A stretch of 64,000 nt of DNA from Pontibacter sp. E15-1 (GCF_022601975.1 NZ_JAKVIR010000011.1:101959-165958), one strand, 5' to 3'. Positions 35,125 to 44,561 are shown, numbered from the stretch's first letter. The notes: generated from the sequence alone by a model not told the origin. Made by a program: numbers and translations.

Positions 35125-36468
35125 ATGGACAGCTTTACCTATAAACAGCATTTTTCACGGAATTTTACGCTTGCCTTCCCGGTGGTGCTTAGCCAGTTGG
35201 GCCATATCATGGTAAGCGTTTTCGATAGCCTGATGGTGGGCCAGATTGGCACGCTGCCACTGGCCGCAGCCTCGCTGGGCAACAGTATCTTCACGATTAC
35301 GCTCGTGTTTGGCCTGGGCGTTTCCTACAGCATCACGCCCCTGATCGCGGCGGCCGACGGTCGCCGGAACTATACCCGCATCTCACTCCTGCTCCTCAAC
35401 GGGCTTGTCTCCAACGTGCTGCTGGGCATCCTGCTCTTCATCGTGGGGTATGTTTTTTCGCCCTACATCACGCTGCTCAAGCAACCGCCGCAGGTGGTTG
35501 AGCTGGCCATACCCTACATCAGCATTCTTTTCCTGTCGATGGTGCCGCTGATGGTGTTTCAGGCATTCCGGCAGTTTGCAGAGGGGCTCTCGCTTACCAA
35601 GCAGGCCATGTGGATTTCGATCATCGCAAATTCTCTGAACATTTTGCTCAATTATATCCTGATTTTTGGTAAGTTGGGTTTCGAGCCAATGGGGTTGATA
35701 GGGGCTGGCTGGGCAACGCTTCTCTCGCGCATCGTGATGGCCATTATGATGGCGGGCTATGTGCTCTACGGAAAACGGTTTGATGTTTTCAGGCATTTCC
35801 TGCGCCTGCGCCACTTGTCTTTTATTCATATGTATCGCATCTTTAAGCTGGGCCTGCCAATCTCGGGGCAGATGATCTTTGAGATGGGTGCCTTCAGTTT
35901 CTCGGCTGTGATGATTGGCTGGCTGGGCGCCAAGGAACTGGCCGCGCACCAGATCGCGATTAACGTGGCCTCTGTTACCTATATGATGGCCAGCGGCATC
36001 GGCGCGGCGGCCACCATACGGGTAGGCAACCAGAAAGGCCTGGGCAACTTCCGGGCGATGCGCATGGCGGGCATTAGTAACCTCGTGATGGGCGTGCTGT
36101 TTATGGTGGGCAGCGGCCTGCTTATGGTGCTTGGCAACAAGCTGATCCCGATGCTGTACATCGACGATCCGGAGGTGATTCGCATCGCCTCTTCGCTGCT
36201 GATCATCGCGGCCCTGTTCCAGATCTCGGACGGGGTGCAGGTGGTGGGCCTTGGGGCGCTGCGCGGCCTGGAGGACGTTAAAGTGCCCAGCCTGATCTCG
36301 TTGCTGGCGTACTGGGGAATTGGCCTGCCGGTGGGCTATTACCTTTGCTTTAAAGCCGATTTTGGTGTAGCCGGCATCTGGGGAGGGTTACTGACCGGGT
36401 TGACTGTCGCGGCGGTGCTGCTCACGCTGCGGTTCCGTTCGCTGAGTAACCAACTAATGAAGCGGTAA
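35125..36468 (+). CDS. MATE family multidrug/toxin efflux transporter
   Basis: A 447-residue inner-membrane antiporter of the NorM/MATE type with about 12 helices in two homologous halves. Typical stretches: FTLAFPVVLSQLGHIMVSVFDSLMVGQIGTLPLAAASLGNS in the first half and LGLPISGQMIFEMGAFSFSAVMIGWLGAKELAAHQIAINVAS at the start of the second. The usual length. It would use H+ or Na+ to export cationic compounds; the substrate is unknown. A good -7 box lies just upstream. Confidence 0.93.
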   Translation: MDSFTYKQHFSRNFTLAFPVVLSQLGHIMVSVFDSLMVGQIGTLPLAAASLGNSIFTITLVFGLGVSYSITPLIAAADGRRNYTRISLLLLNGLVSNVLLGILLFIVGYVFSPYITLLKQPPQVVELAIPYISILFLSMVPLMVFQAFRQFAEGLSLTKQAMWISIIANSLNILLNYILIFGKLGFEPMGLIGAGWATLLSRIVMAIMMAGYVLYGKRFDVFRHFLRLRHLSFIHMYRIFKLGLPISGQMIFEMGAFSFSAVMIGWLGAKELAAHQIAINVASVTYMMASGIGAAATIRVGNQKGLGNFRAMRMAGISNLVMGVLFMVGSGLLMVLGNKLIPMLYIDDPEVIRIASSLLIIAALFQISDGVQVVGLGALRGLEDVKVPSLISLLAYWGIGLPVGYYLCFKADFGVAGIWGGLLTGLTVAAVLLTLRFRSLSNQLMKR

Positions 36469-36551
36469 GGCACAGAAAGCACGACCACTGCCCCGTTAAC
36501 GCCTGTGAGCCTGGCCAGACCACAACGTTGTACTTGTAGCTGTGTTGATGT

Positions 36552-37127
36552 ATGTATACCCTTTTATTGTTTCTGTCGCTTTGGACGGACATACTTTTTA
36601 CGCTTCTTTTTCCGGCTAAACTCCCCGCCAGGGATGCCCGGCTTACCGCGCCTGCCGCAGCGGCAAGTATGGAGCAGGTGGTATGGTCGGCGGACAGGCG
36701 CCTGACCTGGGACGACTTTAAAGCGGTGCCGGAAGCTGGGAACCCGCACCATGCCCTGACGGCTGCCAACCTGGCGGTGAATACCAAATGCACCCAAAAC
36801 AGTTTCACGTATCAGGTGAACTGCGTCTTTCTGCCCACCGCCTCATGGACGAAAAACACCCGATCCGGCAAACTGCTCCGGCACGAACAACTGCACTTCG
36901 ACCTGACGGAGGTATACGCCCGCCAGCTGCGCAAAGAACTGGCACAGCTTAATTGCGCCAACCAAAAGGAGAAGCTGAAAGGAACAGTGCGTGATGTTTT
37001 CGCCAGATGGAAAACCGCGCAACAGGCCTTCGACACAGCCTGCGCACATGGCCTGAACAAAGCTGAGGAACGCGTGTGGGCCGCTAATATCACAAAACGG
37101 CTCCATGCCCTGGAGGCCTACAAGTGA
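36552..37127 (+). CDS. DUF922-type putative metallopeptidase, membrane/exported
   Basis: A 191-residue protein with a hydrophobic N-terminus (residues 1-22) that acts as a signal or anchor. The DUF922 domain is seen as RRLTWDDFKAVPEAGNPHHALTAA and the zinc-type motif HEQLHFDLTE (H111, E112, H115, then E120), an HExxHxxxxE arrangement. Cysteines C80, C91 and C157 suggest disulfide use outside the cytoplasm. Members are predicted zinc peptidases of unknown target. It follows the MATE gene by 83 bases. Confidence 0.75.
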   Translation: MYTLLLFLSLWTDILFTLLFPAKLPARDARLTAPAAAASMEQVVWSADRRLTWDDFKAVPEAGNPHHALTAANLAVNTKCTQNSFTYQVNCVFLPTASWTKNTRSGKLLRHEQLHFDLTEVYARQLRKELAQLNCANQKEKLKGTVRDVFARWKTAQQAFDTACAHGLNKAEERVWAANITKRLHALEAYK

Positions 37128-37472
37128 CGGTAATCCCACCATGTATAGCATTCACATGTGCTATCTCACCGAGGTCCCCTATTGCTGGGCCGCGTTTCCA
37201 TACTGGGTATACATGTATACCATCAGGTATCATCAAACGGCAGCCTTGCAGCTTATACTACTATCAATTAGAATTTGCACAGTCAAATTTGACGTTACGC
37301 AAGAGAGCCGCACAGTTCGTAAAAGTCCCCCTTGGGGGTAGGGGCCCTCGACGAAGAAGGGGGCAGGGGGATGAGAGGCGGCCGGAATAACCTTTCGTGC
37401 TCTTGCTTGATGAGAAACAGCTTCTAAAATATTTCACAGTAGACTCTACGCAGGGGGTGTCATCCCCCTAAC

Positions 37473-37684
37473 CCCCTTCAAAGGGTAGGGCTGTTAAGTT
37501 CTAAGAGTTGGTAGTGTGCCTTTACGTAAAGTTTCAAAACACCAAAATAACAATTCTCCCCTTGAGGGGAGTTAGAGGGGTGTTTACTCTTTGCGAAAAG
37601 TACTTTTTGCTGGCTTTACACCCCTGCGGTCCCCTCAAGGGGACAATTTTCGTTAGAACTTAACGGCCCTACCTTCAAAGGGGG
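37473..37684. repeat. Nested inverted repeat (212 bp), intergenic
   Basis: Outer arms (37473-37504 and 37653-37684) share CCCCCTT..AAGG(G)TAGGGC.GTTAAGTTCTAA in opposite orientation. Inner arms (37551-37583 and 37618-37648) share AATT.TCCCCTTGAGGGGA and AGGGGTGT. Each inner arm is itself palindromic at CCCCTTGAGGGG. The whole region could fold into one long stem. It encodes no protein. Confidence 0.7.
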
Positions 37685-37776
37685 ACGAAAGAGGGCATGG
37701 CGTAACAGCAAGTAATAAACACTGCACGAAAATACTTTAATAAGCTAAATCCATTCGATAATGGTATTAAACACAT

Positions 37777-37832
37777 CAGCATACAAAAAAGCTACTGCCG
37801 CTGATAACGGACAATAGCTTTTTTGTATGCTG
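37777..37832 (-). terminator. Terminator downstream of the FAD/Rieske gene
   Basis: CAGCATACAAAAAAGCTA (37777-37794) pairs perfectly with TAGCTTTTTTGTATGCTG (37815-37832), an 18-base stem over a 20-base loop. It lies 38 bases beyond the stop of the minus-strand FAD/Rieske oxidoreductase gene. Confidence 0.7.
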
Positions 37833-37869
37833 CTACAGATTATGGCGCAGGTTATACCGGAATAAATGG

Positions 37870-39399
37870 CTATTCCACTTTATCCAAATCAGCGCTGGCA
37901 GGGCCGGTAATTACTTTTCCCAAGGGATCGAAGCGGGAGCCGTGGCAAGGGCAGTCCCAGGAGTTTTCTACATCGTTCCAGTTGACCACGCAGCCCAGGT
38001 GCGGGCAAATGGCGGAGTGCTTGTGCCGCACGCCATCCTGGTCGCAGTATACGGCAAGCTTCGTCATCCCGTCCCGAATAATGCGCCCAGTGCCGGGCAT
38101 CACCTGCATCGGGTCCTCCACCTCACCGGGCGTCACGAAATCCTTGAACTGCGCCGCCACGTTCAGGTTTTGCTTGAAGTACTCCCCGGCCGATTTGAGG
38201 GGGCTGCGGCTTGGGTCGTATAAAGCTGTCCATGGGTTTTGGCGGTCCATGATCAGGTCGGTGAGCAGTATACCCGCAATGGTGCCATGCGTCATCCCAT
38301 GGCCAGAGTCTCCGGTGGCGATATACACGTTGTTGGGATCACCCGGATTGCGGCCTATATACGCCAGCCCGTCTACAGGTTCAAACACCTGCCCCGACCA
38401 CTGGTATACCACTTCTCCGGCAGACGGAAACTTGAGGCGCGTCCAGCGTTCCAGTTCCTGGAAATGCTTCGTCAGGTGTTGGTCCTGGCCCGTCTTGTGG
38501 TCTTCTCCGCCCACAATCAGAATGTCATAGTCCTCTTCGTCAGGGTTTCGCTGTAGCCGCACGTAATGATAAGGATCCTTCATGTCCCAGTACAGGGCAT
38601 CTGGTATGTCGCGCTGGGGCACCTGCACCCCAATGGCGTAGGTGCGGTATGGGGCGAGCTTGGTGTGCATACTTACTTTGTTGGTCACGGGCGTGTTGGT
38701 CGCAATCACCAAATGGTTAGCCGACACGGCATGGCCGCTCTCCGTCACCACTGTGGACACAGCGCCTGGCTTGAAATCCACCACATGCGAGTTGGTAAAA
38801 ATCTGCCCATCTTTCTCAAGGATAGCCCCTGCCAACCCAGCCAGGTACTTCATGGCATGGAAGCGGGCCTGGTTAGGATAGTGCAGGCAGGGCAGGGCTG
38901 TGAGGTATGGCGCAGGGCATTGTTTGCGGAGCACCACGTCATGCCACCCGATTTGTTGCAGCGCCTCCAGCTCCTGCATGAGCAGTGCCTCCTCCTCTTC
39001 CGTCGTGGCTACCAGGTAGCCGTCCACCCGGTCGAAATCACACTCTATACCGGCATCCTTGGCGATCTCCTCTATTTTGTCAATCGCCTGGGCGTGGCTC
39101 TGGCACGCCAGGCGCGCGCCGTCTTTCCCAAAGTGCTTGATCAGGTTATAGTACATATCGTCCAGGGCGTTGGAGAGATGGGCTGTGGTCCGGCTGGTCT
39201 CGCCCCCGCCAATGCTCTTCGACTCCAGCACGATCACGCGTTTCCCTTCCTTGGCCAGCAGGTATGCCGTTGTTAGGCCCGCGATGCCTGCCCCCACCAC
39301 GCACACATCGCAGGTCAGGTTCTCGTGCAGCGCATGGGTGTTTGGTAAGGTGATGTTTTTTTCCCAGATGGGCAGCGTGGCCCCGGATTCCTGTTTCAT
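37870..39399 (-). CDS. FAD-dependent oxidoreductase with C-terminal Rieske domain
   Basis: A 509-residue fusion of a DAO-type flavoprotein and a Rieske 2Fe-2S domain. The dinucleotide-binding fold is CDVCVVGAGIAGLTTAYLLAKEGKRVIVLE (about 29-58). The Rieske ligands are C465, H467 (CPHLGC) and C483, H486 (CPCHGS), with the usual disulfide pair C470/C485. The combination is typical of cytoplasmic FAD/Rieske proteins such as YhfW, often called glycine/D-amino acid oxidase-like; the substrate is unknown. It is monocistronic with a strong terminator. Confidence 0.92.
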   Translation of the reverse strand: MKQESGATLPIWEKNITLPNTHALHENLTCDVCVVGAGIAGLTTAYLLAKEGKRVIVLESKSIGGGETSRTTAHLSNALDDMYYNLIKHFGKDGARLACQSHAQAIDKIEEIAKDAGIECDFDRVDGYLVATTEEEEALLMQELEALQQIGWHDVVLRKQCPAPYLTALPCLHYPNQARFHAMKYLAGLAGAILEKDGQIFTNSHVVDFKPGAVSTVVTESGHAVSANHLVIATNTPVTNKVSMHTKLAPYRTYAIGVQVPQRDIPDALYWDMKDPYHYVRLQRNPDEEDYDILIVGGEDHKTGQDQHLTKHFQELERWTRLKFPSAGEVVYQWSGQVFEPVDGLAYIGRNPGDPNNVYIATGDSGHGMTHGTIAGILLTDLIMDRQNPWTALYDPSRSPLKSAGEYFKQNLNVAAQFKDFVTPGEVEDPMQVMPGTGRIIRDGMTKLAVYCDQDGVRHKHSAICPHLGCVVNWNDVENSWDCPCHGSRFDPLGKVITGPASADLDKVE

Positions 39400-39613
39400 A
39401 GTATCTTCGTTTTAGCACTTAACAGCGTCGGAACAGCCCTTTTGCAGGCTGCCACGCTACTGCATAGGATTACGGTGCGGCGGGGCTTATGTTACTGATG
39501 CCTCATCCCCCACCTGAAAGGAACAACATGCGCCAATTTCCCTGGAATAAACCCGTCCGCACATAACTAAATTTATTAGCAAACTAACTATATTAGCGAA
39601 AGCAAAACGGCAT

Positions 39614-40675
39614 ATGAAACCAGAAGCATATATAAAGGGGCGCGGAGCCCAGTATAACCCGGCGAACCCATACCTCAAACAGGAGTATGTGGCCGAGCAT
39701 GTCGAGGGATTGGATGAGCCGATGCTATCGGATTCGAAGACGACCTTCCTAAAGGAGTTTCCCAAGAAGATCGTGAACAAGGTAGACAGCCCGGACCTGG
39801 GACTGAGTTACTCGTTGAACCCCTACCAGGGCTGCGAACATGGCTGCGTATACTGCTATGCCCGCAACACGCACCAATACTGGGGCTACGGGGCTGGGCT
39901 GGATTTTGAGCGGAAGATTATTGTGAAAGAGAATGCCGCGCAAACGCTGGCCCGCCAACTGGAAAGCAAGAACTGGCAGGTGATGCCCATTATGCTGGCC
40001 GGGAACACAGACTGCTACCAGCCGATTGAGGCCCGCAAAAAGCTGACGCGCCAATTGCTGGAGGTGCTGCTGCAATACCGCCACCCGGTTAGCATCATCA
40101 CTAAAAACGCGCTCATCCTCCGCGACCTGGACGTGCTGCGGGAGCTGAACAAACTGGACCTGGTGCACGTGAACATCTCCATCACGACACTCGATGAGAA
40201 GCTCCGCCAAAAGCTGGAGCCACGCACGGCCTCGGCTGCGAAACGGCTGGAGGTGGTGCGCCAACTCAGCGCTGCAGGGTTGCCCGTAAACGTGATGGTA
40301 GCCCCGATTATACCCGGGCTCAACGACGCCGAGATACCGCGCATTATAGAGCAGGCCGCTGCGGCAGGAGCCTGCAATGCCGCCTATACCATCGTCCGGC
40401 TGAATGGCAGCGTGGGCCCGCTGTTTGAGGACTGGATCAGGCAGGCATACCCCGACAAAGCCGAGAAGGTGCTTCACCAGATCGCGGACTGCCACGGGGG
40501 CCAATTAAACGACAGCCGCTTCGGCACGCGCATGCGCGGTGAGGGGAAGTTTGCGGAGGCGATTGGCAAATTGTTCCGGATGAGCAAACACAAGTATATG
40601 GCCGGGCGCAGCACAAAGCCGTTTGACTACAGCCACTTCTGCCAGCGGGTCGGGAAGCAGCTGGGTTTCTTTTAG
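39614..40675 (+). CDS. SPL-like radical SAM protein (PA0069 family)
   Basis: A 353-residue radical SAM enzyme related to spore photoproduct lyase. The cluster motif is C74, C78 and C81 (YQGCEHGCVYCYARNTHQYWG), preceded by NPYQ. Further family signs are GLDFERKIIVKENAA, TDCYQPIE and SITTLDEKLRQKLEPRTAS. Members in non-spore-formers are annotated PA0069-type or Rv2578c-type and have no established reaction; a DNA repair role is only an inference. Divergent from the FAD/Rieske gene. Confidence 0.9.
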   Translation: MKPEAYIKGRGAQYNPANPYLKQEYVAEHVEGLDEPMLSDSKTTFLKEFPKKIVNKVDSPDLGLSYSLNPYQGCEHGCVYCYARNTHQYWGYGAGLDFERKIIVKENAAQTLARQLESKNWQVMPIMLAGNTDCYQPIEARKKLTRQLLEVLLQYRHPVSIITKNALILRDLDVLRELNKLDLVHVNISITTLDEKLRQKLEPRTASAAKRLEVVRQLSAAGLPVNVMVAPIIPGLNDAEIPRIIEQAAAAGACNAAYTIVRLNGSVGPLFEDWIRQAYPDKAEKVLHQIADCHGGQLNDSRFGTRMRGEGKFAEAIGKLFRMSKHKYMAGRSTKPFDYSHFCQRVGKQLGFF

Positions 40676-40912
40676 CCTCTGGAAACTGCCCATGTATGCG
40701 CGACTGTCGAAAAGCGCTTTGTGATCGGCAACCTTTTTTACGACATTGCCAAATCAGGTATCGTCACAACGCAGTAAAGCCAAAATGCTTTCAGCTGAGA
40801 AAAACAGGGTTCTGTAGGCTTGCACCCAGTGCATAGGTTGCGTAATGCTGTTGAAACCCAGGGCTGACAACGTAGTATTAGTGATCATACCGCGCTATAA
40901 CAATCAACACCT

Positions 40913-41707
40913 ATGGAAACCGGAAATGACATTGTCGTGAAAAGCTGGCTGGAGCTGCAGGAAGCGCTCTTCAAAGATAGCTGGGATGAACGGATCAGCC
41001 GCTTTCGGTCATCCTATGTATACCGGGGCAACTGGAACAAGGACTTTAACCTGAGCACCAGCCTTATGCGCATCGGCAGCCAGTACGACACGCTGGAGCC
41101 ACACCTGCTGCGCAATTTTCGGAAGTACGCCCACAACAGCGCCTCTCCCGCCGGCGACTCCATCTGGAACTGGCTGGCAGTGGCGCAGCACCACGGGCTG
41201 CCCACCCGACTCCTCGACTGGACGTATTCCCCGTATGTGGCGCTGCACTTCGCGACGGCAGACATTTCGCAGTATGACCAGGATGCCAGCGTGACCTGCA
41301 TCAACTACGTCAAGACAAGCCAGCACCTGCCGGAGGCGTTAAAAAAAGCGCTCGCGGATGAGGGATCCAACGTGTTCACGCCAGAGATGCTGGAGCCGGT
41401 GGCCCCGTCCCTGAAGTCTTTGCAGAGCTTTCAGCAGGAGGATTACGTGATTTTCCTCGAGCCCCCTTCCCTGGATCAACGGATCGTGCACCAGTATGCC
41501 CTTTTCTCCCTCATGTCGAGCGTGAAGGCAGAACTCAATACCTGGCTGCGGCAGCACCCCGACCTCTATTTCCGGGTGATCATACCGGCCTCGTTGAAGT
41601 GGGAGGTGCGCGACAAACTCGACCAGGCCAACATCACGGAGCGGGTGCTCTTCCCGGGCCTGTCGGGTTTAAGTCAATGGCTGAAGCGCCATTATACCCA
41701 TTCCTGA
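40913..41707 (+). CDS. FRG domain protein
   Basis: A 264-residue protein made of a single FRG domain, named after its F/Y-R-G motif, here YRGN at 37-40. The second core motif is AQHHGLPTRLLDWTYSPYVALHFA (about 91-114). FRG proteins are found alone and next to toxin or defence genes; an enzymatic or ADP-ribosyl-related role is suspected but unproven. No partner gene adjoins it: the flanking genes are a radical SAM protein and a lipoprotein. No signal peptide. Confidence 0.82.
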   Translation: METGNDIVVKSWLELQEALFKDSWDERISRFRSSYVYRGNWNKDFNLSTSLMRIGSQYDTLEPHLLRNFRKYAHNSASPAGDSIWNWLAVAQHHGLPTRLLDWTYSPYVALHFATADISQYDQDASVTCINYVKTSQHLPEALKKALADEGSNVFTPEMLEPVAPSLKSLQSFQQEDYVIFLEPPSLDQRIVHQYALFSLMSSVKAELNTWLRQHPDLYFRVIIPASLKWEVRDKLDQANITERVLFPGLSGLSQWLKRHYTHS

Positions 41708-41868
41708 TTTTTCACGGAGTAATTTGGCAACCTATAGCAGACTTGCTGTATTTAAGTTATATTCAACTTTAGGTAAACAGCCGCGAATTGCAAAACTCAT
41801 GACTGTTTATACAAGCACCTTAAAATCAATCAGCTATACCTACATCTGTTGATTTTAAGATCAAACAA

Positions 41869-41917
41869 AGAGCCTGTCTGGATTTCGCTTCCAAAAGGTG
41901 AAACTTATACATGCTCT
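41869..41917. repeat. Dispersed inverted-repeat element, copy D (49 bp, shortest)
   Basis: Left end AGAGCCTGTCTGGATTTCGC and right end read in reverse AGAGCATGTATAAGTTTCAC are imperfect inverted repeats with a CTTCCAAAAGG centre. It has the same termini as copy C (59722-59884) but lacks the interior, so it is a collapsed or minimal form. It is 41 bases upstream of a lipoprotein gene. Confidence 0.55.
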
Positions 41918-41957
41918 CATATGAATCGGTACTTAAAATAATTTACTCAGCCAGTTA

Positions 41958-43079
41958 ATGAAACTACCCCTATTCCGTCGAGAAAACCAGATGCGTTTTT
42001 CTTTTACCCCTCCTCAGCACCCTTTACATATAGCTCGTTCCAGTCGGGGAAGCCATTCACTCCCCATCCTGGCTATGCTCAGCGCCCTCCTGCTGACAAG
42101 CGCCTGCTCAGAAGACCGGAAACCAGCTAACACCGTAATGGCCGCCGAACACCGGGACAGCACAGCGACCGCCGCCCCTGCTTTGCCAGCACCAGACACC
42201 ATGGCTTCCGCCGCTGAAACACCACCAGTCACTACCCCTGTAGCGGAAACCCCAACTGAAACCTATACCTACCCGGGGCCTAAACCGCTGGCGGGCGCTA
42301 TACTCCCTCAAAAGCGCATTCTGGCATTTTACGGCAACCCTCTGTCGAAGCGCATGGGCATACTGGGAGAGTTGCCCCCTGAGCAAATGTTGCAGAAACT
42401 GGACGAAGAGGTGGCCCATTGGGCGAAGGCTGATTCGGCAACCCCGGTGCAGCCTGCACTGCACGCCATTGTGGTAACGGCGCAGGGCCAGCCAAGCGCC
42501 GGAGGAAAATACCGGCTCCGGATGACCCATAAGATGATAGACGACGTGCTGGATATGGCCAAGAAACGGGATGCCATTGTTTTTCTGGATGTGCAGGTAG
42601 GCCAAAGCACCCTTCAGGAGGAACTGCCCGCCCTGGAGAAATACCTGAAGATGCCGCAGGTTCACTTGGGCATCGACGCAGAGTTCTCCATGAAAAACGG
42701 CGGCGTGCCGGGTCGCAAAATCGGCTCATTCGATGCCGCAGACATCAACTTTGCCACGAGCTTCCTGGCCGATTTGGCAAAAGCGAACAATATCCCGCCT
42801 AAGCTATTAATCGTGCATCGCTTTACGCAAGGTATGATTACCAACTCAAAAGACATAAAGCTGCGCCCGGAGGTACAGGTGGTGATGCACATGGACGGCT
42901 GGGGCGGCCCGCCACTGAAAAAAGACACCTATCGCCGGTATATCAAAAACGAACCGGTTCAGTTTACAGGCTTCAAACTGTTTTATAAAAACGACACCAA
43001 GAAACCGCCCGGACGTCTCATGACTCCTGAAGAGGTACTGGCCCTGGATCCAAAACCAATGTATATCCAGTACCAGTAA
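41958..43079 (+). CDS. Lipoprotein of unknown function
   Basis: A 373-residue lipoprotein. The lipobox is LLTSAC with C50; the N-terminal stretch before it is long, so the true start may be M12 (41991). Residues 55-105 are a Pro/Thr/Ala-rich linker. The rest is a globular domain with LHAIVVTAQGQPSAGGKYRLRM, IVFLDVQVGQS and VHLGIDAEFSM, reminiscent of barrel-fold hydrolase-like proteins also found in actinobacterial lipoproteins. No catalytic assignment can be made. Preceded by repeat copy D. Confidence 0.7.
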   Translation: MKLPLFRRENQMRFSFTPPQHPLHIARSSRGSHSLPILAMLSALLLTSACSEDRKPANTVMAAEHRDSTATAAPALPAPDTMASAAETPPVTTPVAETPTETYTYPGPKPLAGAILPQKRILAFYGNPLSKRMGILGELPPEQMLQKLDEEVAHWAKADSATPVQPALHAIVVTAQGQPSAGGKYRLRMTHKMIDDVLDMAKKRDAIVFLDVQVGQSTLQEELPALEKYLKMPQVHLGIDAEFSMKNGGVPGRKIGSFDAADINFATSFLADLAKANNIPPKLLIVHRFTQGMITNSKDIKLRPEVQVVMHMDGWGGPPLKKDTYRRYIKNEPVQFTGFKLFYKNDTKKPPGRLMTPEEVLALDPKPMYIQYQ

Positions 43080-43449
43080 GCGCATGGTGCTTGCGAGGCA
43101 GGATGCCCGCCCGGAAAGAAACCAACCGCATCAACGATGCACTATAGCCTGGCGGGCACCTTCCGCAAATGTGCAGGTATGTTTAAACGCCGTGTATACG
43201 CCTTGCCCGGAGGTTGAATAGCTAGTCTTGGAATGCTGAAATTATTTTTTGAAGCGTTATATTATCTCATAAACCCTTCACCCTTAACGTCTTTTGTTTT
43301 TTTATGTAGAAATAGAGAAATATCCTGCTTTTAAGGAGTAAAAAGGTCCGGAGTTTGCGTTGTAAAAGAACAAGGCTTTACCACATTTTGCTACTTCTAG
43401 TGCATGCAATGAATATCTAAAGCGTCTACACCCCAAAAACCTGGAAACC
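43080..43449. other. Intergenic region
   Basis: About 370 bases, no gene seen. TGCCCGCC (43104-43111) and GGCGGGCA (43151-43158) can form a stem just after the lipoprotein gene, a weak terminator candidate without a T-tract. Confidence 0.35.
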
Positions 43450-44343
43450 ATGTTGAAAACGCTTACTACCTCTTCGCTGGCAAACTTTACAGTACGGTTC
43501 ATACAGATCATCATCGTCTTCCCAATGGCCGTGCTGCTGAGTTTTTATATCCCCCCTTACAACTCCATGGACTATGAGTTGCACTTCCTGCTGTGCCTCC
43601 TCTTGTCTGCCGCTTTCTCTGTGATCGTGACCAAATACAGCCGCAAGCTGATCGTGCTTATGTTCATTGGCATCCTGGGCACCTTTGTTTACAACACGGC
43701 CTTTAAACAGGAGACATTTGAAGGCATCTACGACGATTACAATGCCCTGCTTGTAGATATGACCAGTAATCCGCACAAGGTATCTTACTTCAAGCCTGTG
43801 CGCGGTACCTACTTCCAGAACCAGCGCGTGAAGAGCGCCATGCAACCGACACACCCAAAGGTAAGGGCCTTCGCGGTAGCGAACTCAACCCGTTATTTTC
43901 ATGATGAGTATTACCAGAAGTTCGGCAAGATGACCCGCTACTTCTCGCTTTTCAAGCACGTGCGCCTCAATTGGAAATATGTGAACGACCCATTGGGTAT
44001 GGACTATTACTCCCCCCCTACTGAAAGCATGAACCTTCTGGCAGGCGATTGCGACGACTATGCCATCTTGCTGGCCTCTTCTGTGATGGCCATCGGGGGA
44101 GAGTCCCGGGTGGTTATCTCGCCCAACCATATGTATACCGAGGTGAAGGTAGGGGTTGTAGAAGACCTGGACAAGATCAGCTTCGCCATTCGCACCCTTT
44201 TCCCGGACGAGGTCGCAGGAGGCAAAATCCACTTCCACGAGACAGGCGATGACCTTTGGATAAACTTCGACTATACGGCTGCTTACCCGGGAGGCCCCTT
44301 TCTGGAGCCAGAGCTTTACAGCGTTATTTCCTTTGAGAAATAG
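43450..44343 (+). CDS. Membrane-anchored transglutaminase-like protein
   Basis: A 297-residue protein. Two or three N-terminal hydrophobic segments (about 12-35, 45-62 and 66-82) anchor a transglutaminase-like (cysteine protease fold) domain. The catalytic triad is visible as C201 in AGDCDDYAIL, H227 in SPNHMYTEV and D274 in INFDYT. Bacterial members are thought to be proteases or amidases rather than crosslinkers. The tRNA-Glu gene follows 142 bases downstream. Confidence 0.85.
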   Translation: MLKTLTTSSLANFTVRFIQIIIVFPMAVLLSFYIPPYNSMDYELHFLLCLLLSAAFSVIVTKYSRKLIVLMFIGILGTFVYNTAFKQETFEGIYDDYNALLVDMTSNPHKVSYFKPVRGTYFQNQRVKSAMQPTHPKVRAFAVANSTRYFHDEYYQKFGKMTRYFSLFKHVRLNWKYVNDPLGMDYYSPPTESMNLLAGDCDDYAILLASSVMAIGGESRVVISPNHMYTEVKVGVVEDLDKISFAIRTLFPDEVAGGKIHFHETGDDLWINFDYTAAYPGGPFLEPELYSVISFEK

Positions 44344-44434
44344 TTTCAGCGGCGCATTTACATTGAGGTACGCAAATTTTTCTGGCTGCAAATCAGCGCA
44401 TTCCGGCTAAACAGAGATATTTTTTATACTGTGA

Positions 44435-44466
44435 TTTTGCATATTTAAAATCACCGGCTATATTTG
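44435..44466 (+). promoter_or_regulatory. Promoter of tRNA-Glu
   Basis: TTTTG (44435-44439), a 19-base spacer, then TATATTTG (44459-44466). This is the complete Bacteroidota primary sigma consensus (TTTG-N19-TAnnTTTG). Transcription would begin about 6-8 bases further on, a dozen bases before the tRNA. Confidence 0.8.
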
Positions 44467-44485
44467 CACCACAATTAGGCAGAAC

Positions 44486-44560
44486 GGCCCGTTCGTCTAG
44501 GGGTTAGGACGCCAGATTTTCATTCTGGTAACAGGGGTTCGATTCCCCTACGGGCTACCA
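44486..44560 (+). tRNA. tRNA-Glu (anticodon TTC)
   Basis: A 75-base cloverleaf with encoded CCA. The acceptor stem pairs GGCCCGT with ACGGGCT (a G-T pair at the end), the anticodon stem pairs CCAGA with TCTGG around a TTTTCAT loop with anticodon TTC, and the T-arm holds GGTTCGATT. It sits immediately before a foreign-looking block and is probably the integration site. Confidence 0.97.
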
Positions 44561-44561
44561 G

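Larger units (their letters stand above)
37128..37869. other. Long intergenic region rich in inverted repeats
   Basis: About 740 bases with no supported gene. It is filled with G/C-run-containing inverted repeats: a nested pair at 37473-37684 (annotated separately), a C/G-run stretch at 37325-37375, and a strong terminator hairpin at 37777-37832. A short frame through the repeats is not considered a gene. Confidence 0.6.

Noticed and set aside
37124..37390. Frame through the G/C-run repeats after the DUF922 gene
   Set aside because: Translation is low-complexity repeat sequence in an inverted-repeat-rich spacer.
17340..43200. GTTTAAAC-type octamers at several places (for example near 17372, 31785, 43190)
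   Set aside because: Isolated palindromic words with no shared flanks; not part of the inverted-repeat family.
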